Part shown: positions 6,507-10,779 of the stretch, piece by piece | Layout of the letters: every line of letters begins with the position of its first letter | Numbering within the stretch: position 1 is the stretch's first letter | Made by a program: the position numbers and the translations under genes | Origin: an uncultured Bacteroides sp. | GTDB lineage: Bacteria > Bacteroidota > Bacteroidia > Bacteroidales > Bacteroidaceae | NCBI RefSeq assembly: GCF_910586915.1 | Contig: NZ_CAJULN010000068.1 | Span: 1 to 10,779, forward strand | Direction of reading: 5' to 3' | Length of the DNA stretch: 10,779 bases | The notes under the pieces: generated by a model | What the model saw: the letters and a program-made list of their open reading frames with translations, nothing else | The model's database searches: none | What the model was told of the DNA's origin: nothing

Positions 6507-6764
6507 TTAGAAATGTACAGACAGCACTCTGTGTTGCATCACCATTTCGGGGTCGCTCGTGTAGCGTTGGTGCAGGTAGAAATGATGAGAGCCGAAGCCG
6601 TAAAGGAAGAACTTGTCAAGTTCGTGTTTCTCGGCAAAGTCCTTGACGCTCGCCCTTAATTGCTCCTCACTCTGACAAAGAGTGAGGAGGTTCATAAATT
6701 CAAGGAACATCGTGGGGATTTTATCATCCCATAGGAAAACCATGCTTTCAAATCTTACTTCCAT
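6507..6764 (-). CDS. Hypothetical ICE accessory protein, 85 aa
   Basis: An 85-residue protein (MEVRFESMVFLWDDKIPTMF...) not recognised as a family member. It is mostly helical with an aromatic-rich C-terminal part (FFLYGFGSHHFYLHQRY), no signal peptide, and a neutral to slightly acidic charge. An 11-bp perfect inverted repeat (6663-6689) is embedded in its coding sequence, over codons for LLTLCQSEEQL. It sits 24 bp after the PcfJ-like gene and 31 bp before the DUF3873-like gene in the same operon. The hydrophobic and aromatic pattern and its place in an unbroken gene series support it as real; no function can be given. Confidence 0.6.
   Translation of the reverse strand: MEVRFESMVFLWDDKIPTMFLEFMNLLTLCQSEEQLRASVKDFAEKHELDKFFLYGFGSHHFYLHQRYTSDPEMVMQHRVLSVHF
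6663..6689. repeat. 11-bp perfect inverted repeat inside the 85-aa gene
   Basis: CTCCTCACTCT (6663-6673) and AGAGTGAGGAG (6679-6689) are exact reverse complements around GACAA. The hairpin lies wholly within a coding sequence, far from the start or stop, and would form on either strand's RNA or in single-stranded DNA during transfer. Confidence 0.85.
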
Positions 6765-6788
6765 AATGTTAGTTGTTAGATGTCGATA

Positions 6789-8054
6789 TTATGCCGCTTT
6801 CATCCGCTGGCGGATAAGGTTGGCGTTCTTGTTCACAAGGGCGATGATGCGGTCGTGGTATTCGGAGTTCTCGTTGCATACGCCACGACACTGCACCACC
6901 TCAAAAGTTTTTAGTGACACCTCTATCGTTTCAATTCGTTTTCCGTCAATGGTGGCGGATAGGATAAGGGAGTCTTTTCGTTTGTGGTAACCGCCCACAC
7001 AATGGTGCATCGTCCTTCCTTCCTCTGCCATTTCTTCCACGCTCTCTATGACTTTGACGCAAATAAGGCTGTCGGTAAAGGCAAGTCCGAAGAATATGCC
7101 CTTAGCTTTCAGATATTGTTTCTCGTCCTCAATCGCTTTCCTGCGTTGCTGTTCAGTCCGCTCATGTTTCCTTTGCAGGTTGCGCTTTGCCACCAACTTG
7201 TCGTGTTCAACTTTGAGGTCGGCAGGGCAAACGTATTTCGGGCTGTTTGTGTCCTTGCCGAAATGACGCAGGAGGTCTATGGTGTCACGCCACATTGAGC
7301 CGTCCTCAATAGTATAGCCGTTGCGGATACATATCTTGATTGAAGCCCAATACTCTCCAATATTGAAAGAGTGGTACAGATAGTAGCGCAACATGGGATA
7401 TTGCCCTGCCTTCAACAGCGTTTCCGCACGGCTGTCCGACAATAATGCCGGTATTAGTTTGGTGGGTACAATGTCGTGGAAATTGCCGTTAAAGCCGTTT
7501 CTGCGGAGCGTCGGCAACACCTTATATCTTGGATATATCGGGGAATATGAGATATGGCGGTACGCTTCATTGTCATTGCGGATAGCAAAAGGAGAAGCGA
7601 ATGAGAACGTGTCGATGTAGCATCCCAATGTGCGTGGAATGGCAACAACAGCCTTACGCCCTTGTTCATTCCACCAATACTGCCCGATTTCAAGGGCATA
7701 GGACTTGGCATTAACCCCTTTCTCCATACCCACGACAAGCAAGAACATTCGTAGCACTTGGTATTCTCCGCTTGTGGTAAGGGTTGTGAAATACTGCTTT
7801 TGTCTTACCTTGCGCTGATAGGTGAGGCAGACTTTCAAACTTGCTCCACATTCGGGACACGTACAATGCTCGGTCTGCTCCGTCATTACCCAACTATGAC
7901 CGCAATCCATACAAGTGGTACGACCTTTCGGCAAGCGGTGTGCATAATGCTCCACGCAATTACGGAATGCCCAATTTATCTGTATCGGGGTTATCGGGCG
8001 TAGTTTCTTGCTTTGGGCAAGAACTGCTTTTTCAAATTTGTTTCTCGGTTTCAT
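6789..8054 (-). CDS. PcfJ-like protein with N-terminal zinc ribbon
   Basis: A 421-residue protein of the PcfJ family, named after a gene of the enterococcal pheromone plasmid pCF10 and common on ICEs and plasmids. A zinc ribbon is visible near the N-terminus: C48-x2-C51 and C66-x2-C69 (CMDCGH ... CPECG). A long middle region has conserved aromatic residues (QYWWNE, YRHISYSPIYPRYK), followed by a basic, coiled helix (about 282-318). The C-terminal PcfJ domain shows MHHCVGGY (349-356), IETIEVSLKTFEVVQCRG and a final helix. The H350-H351-C352 cluster is a candidate functional centre. It is co-translated with the PcfK-like gene through an ATGA overlap, a pairing often kept in mobile elements. The molecular role is not established; DNA or RNA binding is inferred from the zinc ribbon. 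Confidence 0.86.
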   Translation of the reverse strand: MKPRNKFEKAVLAQSKKLRPITPIQINWAFRNCVEHYAHRLPKGRTTCMDCGHSWVMTEQTEHCTCPECGASLKVCLTYQRKVRQKQYFTTLTTSGEYQVLRMFLLVVGMEKGVNAKSYALEIGQYWWNEQGRKAVVAIPRTLGCYIDTFSFASPFAIRNDNEAYRHISYSPIYPRYKVLPTLRRNGFNGNFHDIVPTKLIPALLSDSRAETLLKAGQYPMLRYYLYHSFNIGEYWASIKICIRNGYTIEDGSMWRDTIDLLRHFGKDTNSPKYVCPADLKVEHDKLVAKRNLQRKHERTEQQRRKAIEDEKQYLKAKGIFFGLAFTDSLICVKVIESVEEMAEEGRTMHHCVGGYHKRKDSLILSATIDGKRIETIEVSLKTFEVVQCRGVCNENSEYHDRIIALVNKNANLIRQRMKAA

Positions 8055-8470
8055 AAGCCAAAATCAAATAATGAGGGTTGAACTTGGGTTTCTGTTTTCG
8101 CCTTTGTCGGCTTGGTGCGGTTCTGCAACTTGCGGAGTTCCTCGTCTTGGTATCTGCGGACTGCCTGCTGACGTGCTTCTGCTTTTTCCTCTGCCGTGAG
8201 TTCCACAATGTGGTTCACCGCCACTTGGCATTGGATAGGCTTGCCCACCTCAATCTCGTTCTCGTCATAGTAGTGTACTGCTTGTCCGTATATCTCTCCG
8301 TCCGTGAAGCCGTTACAACCGCTTTTCTGCACATAGTTCAGAATGTAGGTTACGCAATCGTCAATGTTCTTGGCTGGATTGCGGTAGTTCTTCGCAAAGA
8401 GCGTGTCTTCCTCCGCACGTTGTTCCAAATACATCTGTATCGTTCTCTTGAAATGGTCTGTTCCTTTCAT
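8051..8470 (-). CDS. PcfK-like protein with possible sliding-clamp-binding tail
   Basis: A 139-residue PcfK-like protein (MKGTDHFKRTIQMYLEQRA...). The N-terminal domain is helical (HFKRTIQMYL, DDCVTYILNYVQKSG) followed by the GEIYGQAVHYYDE block typical of the family. A Lys/Glu-rich linker leads to the C-terminus QPSLFDFGL, where Q131-P-S-L-F135 resembles the QL(S/D)LF beta-clamp-binding pentapeptide. The frame is open to an ATG at 8524, but that start would overlap the upstream gene by 31 bp and adds an unusual 18 residues, so the family-like MKGTDHF start at 8470 is chosen. The stop overlaps the PcfJ-like start (ATGA). Clamp binding is inference from the motif. Confidence 0.84.
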   Translation of the reverse strand: MKGTDHFKRTIQMYLEQRAEEDTLFAKNYRNPAKNIDDCVTYILNYVQKSGCNGFTDGEIYGQAVHYYDENEIEVGKPIQCQVAVNHIVELTAEEKAEARQQAVRRYQDEELRKLQNRTKPTKAKTETQVQPSLFDFGL

Positions 8471-8493
8471 ATCGCTGTCGTTTTTATGAGTTG

Positions 8494-8715
8494 TCAAATA
8501 GTATGTTTCAAAATCTCCCTCCAATAAATCGGCTCAACCTCGCTCAATAGGAAGTCTATAAAGTCCTTCCGTGCGTCCTTGTTCAGTTCGTGGTAGAGTC
8601 CACGGAACACGGACATATTGCCGTTGAGGTATGTTTCCACCATGTACTCGAAGATGTTGCCCACCTCGTAGTATCTGCATTGTTGCTCCACTGTCTTGCT
8701 TCTTCTCTTTGCCAT
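8494..8715 (-). CDS. Conserved small ICE protein, 73 aa
   Basis: A 73-residue protein starting MAKRRSKTVEQQCRYYEVGN. The frame is open further upstream to 8889, but that extension lies over the small membrane-protein gene and has no protein-like character, so the ATG at 8715 is used. It has a basic N-terminus and an otherwise helical acidic body (EYMVETYLNGNMSVFRGLYHEL, read as two helices), ending in IYWREILKHTI. No signal or membrane segment. It follows the membrane-protein gene by 11 bp and precedes the PcfK-like gene by 23 bp. I do not recognise a family; its constant place next to pcfK-like genes would need comparison to confirm. Confidence 0.72.
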   Translation of the reverse strand: MAKRRSKTVEQQCRYYEVGNIFEYMVETYLNGNMSVFRGLYHELNKDARKDFIDFLLSEVEPIYWREILKHTI

Positions 8716-8726
8716 GTCGGTAGGGA

Positions 8727-8942
8727 TTAAAGGGTGAATAACCAAAGAATGAAGCCGAAGAACAGGATAACGGAAAGAATAGCCACGATTACCCCTATTG
8801 CCACTCGGAACACTCCGTTTATTATCTCTCTGACGATGTACCAAAGGATGCCGGACACCCAAAAGGCGGTGCGCATGATTAGGGTGCATATCGCAAGCCC
8901 TATGTATTGCGCCATTTGTCTGAAATTTACCGTTGCTGTCAT
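8727..8942 (-). CDS. Small membrane protein, 71 aa
   Basis: A 71-residue very hydrophobic protein (MTATVNFRQMAQYIGLAICTL...). There are probably two or three membrane segments: about residues 10-34, then 37-52 and 53-70 (GVIVAILSVILFFGFILWLF). No catalytic motif and almost no soluble part. It sits between the 111-aa and 73-aa genes with gaps of 7 and 11 bp, clearly in the same operon. Possible roles such as surface exclusion, anchoring of the transfer apparatus or a toxin-like membrane peptide cannot be distinguished. The hydrophobic pattern with charged caps supports a real gene rather than a shadow. Confidence 0.7.
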   Translation of the reverse strand: MTATVNFRQMAQYIGLAICTLIMRTAFWVSGILWYIVREIINGVFRVAIGVIVAILSVILFFGFILWLFTL

Positions 8943-8949
8943 AGCCGTA

Positions 8950-9285
8950 TCATTTGTTAAGTTCCACGATGCTGTCTATCCTGCCGTATAGGAAACTGCG
9001 GAGTGCGGTCTTGTCGGTAGCCTTGTATTCCGCCCAATGTCCATACTGCTTTACAATGTAGGTTCGGAGAATGTCGGAAAAGTCAAACATCCAACCTTGC
9101 AAGGGTACTGCGCTCTTGAAATAGGTGTTGCTGTTCACGTTGCGTGTAAGCCAATCCTTTTCCTCTCGGCTCAATTTCTCACCATTGTTCAGTTTGGTGC
9201 GAAGTCCGTACACCTTGCTGCCTTGCAGGTTCTCCAAACTTGGTACTTCCCATGCCACGAATTTTGTTGCTATTGCCGTTCTCAT
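8950..9285 (-). CDS. Conserved ICE protein, 111 aa, first gene of accessory operon
   Basis: A 111-residue soluble, slightly basic protein (MRTAIATKFVAWEVPSLENL...). It has recognisable blocks SKVYGLRTKLNNGEKLSREE, DWLTRNVNSN, VPLQGWMFDFSDIL and a C-terminal helix (ALRSFLYGRIDSIVELNK). I recall similar proteins on Bacteroides conjugative elements but know no function or domain name. The start is preceded by a typical Bacteroides A-rich leader on the - strand (AAAAACAAAACGGAT before ATG). It is the first gene of the leftward operon; no convincing TAnnTTTG promoter was seen upstream, the nearest being an imperfect box near 9350. The stop lies 7 bp before the small membrane-protein gene. Confidence 0.75.
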   Translation of the reverse strand: MRTAIATKFVAWEVPSLENLQGSKVYGLRTKLNNGEKLSREEKDWLTRNVNSNTYFKSAVPLQGWMFDFSDILRTYIVKQYGHWAEYKATDKTALRSFLYGRIDSIVELNK

Positions 9286-9548
9286 ATCCGTTTTGTTTTT
9301 GATTTTTTGTTTTTTAATGCGGATTCAAGAGCTGAGGGAGTTGAGTTTCAAACTATCTTATCTGCCTCTCGTTTATCCGACATTTTTTTTAATGCGTCTT
9401 TCTGTCGCATCGGTCGTTTTCGTTTCGGGTGCTTAAAAAGGTAGGGATTAGGGAATGCAAGGTTTTTCGGAAAAATACTACCCGAAAGGCTGGAGATTTT
9501 TCCAGAAAACAGGAGGCTTGACCTTGCTTTCCCGTACAATCCCGGAGT

Positions 9549-9556
9549 TACCTTTG
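9549..9556 (+). promoter_or_regulatory. Bacteroides-type -7 promoter box
   Basis: TACCTTTG fits the Bacteroides consensus TAnnTTTG exactly and is followed by CA, as is usual for strong promoters of this group (GTTACCTTTGCA in context). Only a partial -33 element (TTG at 9524-9526) is seen. Transcription would start near 9562 and run rightward into the inverted-repeat region. Confidence 0.42.
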
Positions 9557-9581
9557 CACCCAGCACGAAAATGACTGCCTG

Positions 9582-9704
9582 ATGCGGCTCACTGAAAGGC
9601 GCGAAAATGGAGGTAAACGGAAGTGGAGGCAGATTAGACAGGAAAACTTCAAAAGAGAAATCCGTGAAAAAGACATCCCCAACAGAAAAGAACATAGCCG
9701 GTAG
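9582..9704 (+). CDS. Doubtful 40-aa basic ORF
   Basis: ATG at 9582, TAG at 9702-9704. The product starts MRLTERRENGGKRKWRQ and stays extremely rich in Arg, Lys and Glu to its end (IPNRKEHSR). It begins about 20 bp downstream of the expected start of transcription from the -7 box at 9549. It may simply reflect the purine-rich + strand here. It is listed because it is the first frame of the possible + strand transcript; no family is recognised. Confidence 0.15.
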   Translation: MRLTERRENGGKRKWRQIRQENFKREIREKDIPNRKEHSR

Positions 9705-9749
9705 CGTGAAACCGAGCAAACCATCGGCAAGGAAGTATGTTTTTATCTG

Positions 9750-9768
9750 TTTGGCCAAACGTGTTTGG
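9750..9768. repeat. Nested palindromes built from three GTTTGG units
   Basis: TTTGGCCAAA (9750-9759) is a perfect 10-bp palindrome. It overlaps CCAAACGTGTTTGG (9755-9768), two 6-bp arms around GT. The unit GTTTGG thus occurs three times in alternating orientation within 20 bp, an architecture common for operator or relaxosome-type binding sites. Confidence 0.65.
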
Positions 9769-9802
9769 TCGGATGGATAAAATCATTCTTCCCGGTTTGT
9801 CT

Positions 9803-9834
9803 GCCGTGAGTGACGGCTTGTTCCATTTATGGAA
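9803..9834. repeat. Two adjacent small inverted repeats
   Basis: GCCGT/ACGGC around GAGTG (9803-9817) is followed 3 bp later by TTCCAT/ATGGAA around TT (9821-9834). Either alone could be chance; they are listed because they lie among many other inverted repeats. Confidence 0.45.
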
Positions 9835-9903
9835 TGTGCGGTCATACACGGCTTTCCGCTTCCGGCTCAAAAGGACAACGAAAAAAGAAAAATCGTCAAA
9901 ACC

Positions 9904-10078
9904 CCGTAAAAGCACCTCTTTGGCATAAGCACAAAAGAAAGGGGCCTTGTCTCATCAGTCTAAACTATTGTTTAGGCGTGAGGCAAAGCCCTTTTCTCCG
10001 CTTATGCGGCAGTCGGCACACGTTCGTTCAAAATCTTTTTGGGCGATGGTGTGCTGACGGATAAAATCGCTTTTACGG
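9904..10078. repeat. 10-bp inverted repeat pair enclosing the large hairpin
   Basis: CCGTAAAAGC (9904-9913) and its exact reverse complement GCTTTTACGG (10069-10078) enclose the large hairpin. They are not symmetric about its centre (14 bp versus 62 bp distance to the outer hairpin arms), so they are better read as a pair of sites than as one more stem layer. Confidence 0.65.
9923..10009 (+). ncRNA. Large hairpin, candidate structured RNA or single-strand DNA signal
   Basis: The core pairs 9938-9965 with 9970-9995 around the TATT loop (9966-9969): CTAAAC/GTTTAG, CTCA/TGAG, TTG/CAA, GGGGC/GCCCT and AAA/TTT are joined by a few mismatches. GCATAAGC (9923-9930) and its exact complement GCTTATGC (10000-10007) extend the stem beyond short spacers, for about 85 nt overall. 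Three imperfect pairs (59:76, 50:83 and 41:92, counted from 9900) are G-U on the + strand, against one (46:87) that would be G-U on the - strand, which favours a + strand RNA. CCGC/GCGG (9998-10009) can form an alternative small hairpin at the 3' end. Function unknown; a transfer origin, replication signal or integrase-related site are alternatives. Confidence 0.5.
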
Positions 10079-10105
10079 AAAAACTTGTGTGAGAAGAAAA
10101 AATCA

Positions 10106-10135
10106 GGAGATTCATTTCTAAATCTCCCGTTTTAT
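10106..10135 (+). terminator. Terminator-like hairpin before the composition boundary
   Basis: GGAGATT (10106-10112) pairs with AATCTCC (10121-10127) around an 8-nt loop and is followed by CGTTTTATTGTT. The stem is short and not very G+C-rich, but the T-rich 3' tract fits an intrinsic terminator for a + strand transcript arriving from the left. Confidence 0.42.
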
Positions 10136-10138
10136 TGT

Positions 10139-10146
10139 TACTTTTG
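10139..10146 (+). promoter_or_regulatory. Bacteroides-type -7 box / CTnDOT-core-like sequence
   Basis: TACTTTTG fits TAnnTTTG exactly and is followed by CA. Its context GTTACTTTTGC matches the box at 9547-9557 (GTTACCTTTGC) in 10 of 11 positions, and TTACTTTTGC matches the CTnDOT target core GTAnnTTTGC except for the first base. No -33 TTTG is seen at the usual spacing. The two readings cannot be separated from sequence. Confidence 0.4.
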
Positions 10147-10165
10147 CATACGAAGAGTTCTTTGA

Positions 10166-10221
10166 AGGTTACGCAACGCACAGAAGAATAATGCAGTAGA
10201 TAACTAACTAATTCGTAACCT
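10166..10221. repeat. 8-bp inverted repeat in the leader after the -7 box
   Basis: AGGTTACG (10166-10173) and its exact complement CGTAACCT (10214-10221) are 40 bp apart. TTCGTAAC also recurs directly at 10274-10281. They could fold the leader RNA or serve as protein-binding sites; chance is possible. Confidence 0.35.
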
Positions 10222-10230
10222 ATTACTATT

Positions 10231-10335
10231 ATGAGCGATTACCCAATGCTCATTTCCAATAAATTACACTCTTTTCGTAACTTCTATATGCAAATATCTT
10301 TAATAATGGTATTCCCTCATCATATGAAACCGTAA
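10231..10335 (+). pseudogene. Possible 5' remnant of a gene, 34 codons
   Basis: ATG at 10231 follows an A/T-rich leader about 80 bp downstream of the -7 box and opens MSDYPMLISNKLHSFRNF, which looks like a genuine protein start. The frame then runs antisense to the DUF2971-type gene and stops at 10335. It may be the beginning of a gene whose remainder was replaced, or a chance frame; no family is recognised. Confidence 0.18.
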
Positions 10336-10779
10336 CCATGTAAAATGATTCTACATTTGGGTCATTCTTTATACTCTCAATCGCTTGGATAAATAAATCT
10401 TTATATAAAGTTTTTTCGTCATCAGAAAGCATCCCGCAAATCATTAGGTCATCAATATTATAATCCACAACATTTGCGACATATTTTTCGGCGTCAGGAA
10501 ACTTATCTCTTATTATGACTGGAGTAAAGCGATAAGAATTCGTATCTAACTCCATTTTATAATACGATAGTCCGCGACCCTTCAGTTGTTCCATTATATA
10601 TTCTATTTCGGATTCTTCCATTCGATATCCAAAATAAATGCCAGTAATAGCCCTATAATCTATGTCAAATAATCCGATTGCATCAAAGACTAATCTTATC
10701 TCTTCTTCATATTCCCAAGCTTTCGATTTGGTGCCAATACATTTTTTTAGAATTCGCTCAATATTACCATGCGGTGGCA
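10250..10779 (-). CDS. DUF2971-family protein, N-terminus beyond window
   Basis: The frame is open from the stop at 10250 to the window end, giving the last 175 residues; the 5' part is outside. The first visible section has the hallmark of DUF2971: KSKAWEYEEEIRLVF, then ITGIYFGYRMEESEIEYI and a short helix and strand (YYKMELDTNSYRF). A further 80 or so residues after the domain (ANVVDYNIDDLMICGM ... VIYWK) are not recognised. DUF2971 proteins are of unknown biochemical function and occur often in variable genome regions. The gene is far more A+T-rich than the tra genes (for example 19 G+C in 60 bases at 10321-10380 against 37 in 60 at 3601-3660), which suggests separate acquisition. An internal Met at 10621 is not the start, since the family motif lies upstream of it. 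Confidence 0.7.
   Translation of the reverse strand, partial: PPHGNIERILKKCIGTKSKAWEYEEEIRLVFDAIGLFDIDYRAITGIYFGYRMEESEIEYIMEQLKGRGLSYYKMELDTNSYRFTPVIIRDKFPDAEKYVANVVDYNIDDLMICGMLSDDEKTLYKDLFIQAIESIKNDPNVESFYMVTVSYDEGIPLLKIFAYRSYEKSVIYWK

Larger units (their letters stand above)
9775..10068. repeat. Direct repeat GGATAAAATC, two copies
   Basis: GGATAAAATC occurs at 9775-9784 and 10059-10068 in the same orientation; with the preceding GA(T/C) the match is 12 of 13. The copies lie on opposite sides of the large hairpin. Confidence 0.5.
9286..10249. other. 964-bp region without a convincing gene, rich in inverted repeats
   Basis: Frames of 63-136 codons occur on both strands, but they overlap one another and have poor amino-acid character, so none is accepted. 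What the stretch does hold is a + strand -7 box (9549-9556), nested palindromes (9750-9768), small hairpins (9803-9817 and 9821-9834), a large hairpin with nested flanking repeats (9904-10078), a terminator-like hairpin (10106-10127) and a second -7 box (10139-10146). The left part (9290-9420) is T-rich and probably holds the leader and promoter of the leftward operon. Confidence 0.6.

Noticed and set aside
8471..8524. Longer start for the PcfK-like protein at 8524
   Set aside because: It overlaps the upstream gene's end by 31 bp, and the family-like N-terminus MKGTDHFKR begins at 8470.
8716..8889. Longer start for the 73-aa gene at 8889
   Set aside because: The extra 58 residues are a shifted reading of the membrane-protein gene (Arg/His/Pro-rich, not protein-like).
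9345..9360. Possible - strand promoter (ATAGTTTG) for the leftward operon
   Set aside because: Spacing inside the box differs by one base from TAnnTTTG and no -33 element is present; too weak to list as a feature.
9348..9758. 136-codon - strand frame upstream of the accessory operon
   Set aside because: Its product is dominated by F, S, L and P because it is antisense to a purine-rich strand. It has no family resemblance, overlaps an opposing -7 box, and has no gene-like leader.
9649..9915. 88-codon - strand frame (MLLRGFDDFSFFVVLL...)
   Set aside because: Overlaps both the 136-codon frame and an opposing 63-codon frame over inverted repeats; the residue pattern is not convincing and no start context is seen.
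9737..9928. 63-codon + strand frame (MFLSVWPNVFGRMDK...)
   Set aside because: Starts inside the GTTTGG palindromes and ends at the large hairpin; no family, no leader and a low-complexity Lys/Ser tail. It remains only a weak possibility.
9900..10080. Reading the hairpin region as a CRISPR array or tRNA
   Set aside because: There is no regularly spaced direct repeat series, and no cloverleaf or conserved tRNA T-loop was found.

Overview
The window is part of a Bacteroidales (Bacteroides/Parabacteroides-type) conjugative transposon (ICE) of the CTnDOT/CTn341 class. The evidence is a collinear run of CTn-type tra genes (traL-traM-traN-traO-traP-traQ plus a secreted lysozyme), A-rich leaders in place of strong Shine-Dalgarno sites, and Bacteroides-type -7 boxes (TAnnTTTG).

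Layout. (1) 1-5249, + strand, visibly G+C-rich: the distal end of the tra operon. It encodes inner-membrane and periplasmic type IV secretion parts (TraL, TraM), secreted or outer-membrane parts (TraN, TraO), a toprim/primase-like protein (TraP), a lipoprotein (TraQ) and a GH24-type muramidase. The genes overlap or nearly touch. (2) 5270-5306: a perfect 15-bp hairpin that probably terminates both converging operons. (3) 5312-9285, - strand: an accessory operon of small conserved ICE proteins. Read in the direction of transcription it holds a 111-aa protein, a small membrane protein, a 73-aa protein, PcfK-like, PcfJ-like, an 85-aa protein, a DUF3873-like protein, an 82-aa protein, a 102-aa protein, an unlisted 26-aa mini-ORF and a 73-aa protein. 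Several junctions use ATGA overlaps, and hairpins sit in several intercistronic gaps. (4) 9286-10249: about 960 bp with no convincing gene but many inverted repeats, including an 85-nt hairpin with nested flanking repeats. It has a possible + strand promoter at its left and a terminator-like hairpin at its right. (5) 10250-10779, - strand, much more A+T-rich: the C-terminal part of a DUF2971-family protein that runs off the window, probably cargo or sequence beyond the element's core.

The + strand genes build and operate the mating apparatus. The - strand operon probably supplies DNA-handling and establishment functions; the PcfK-like protein ends in a sequence resembling a sliding-clamp-binding motif. 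The most unusual region is 9540-10140: a possible + strand transcript that carries little protein-coding signal but a large structured hairpin, next to a sharp change in base composition.
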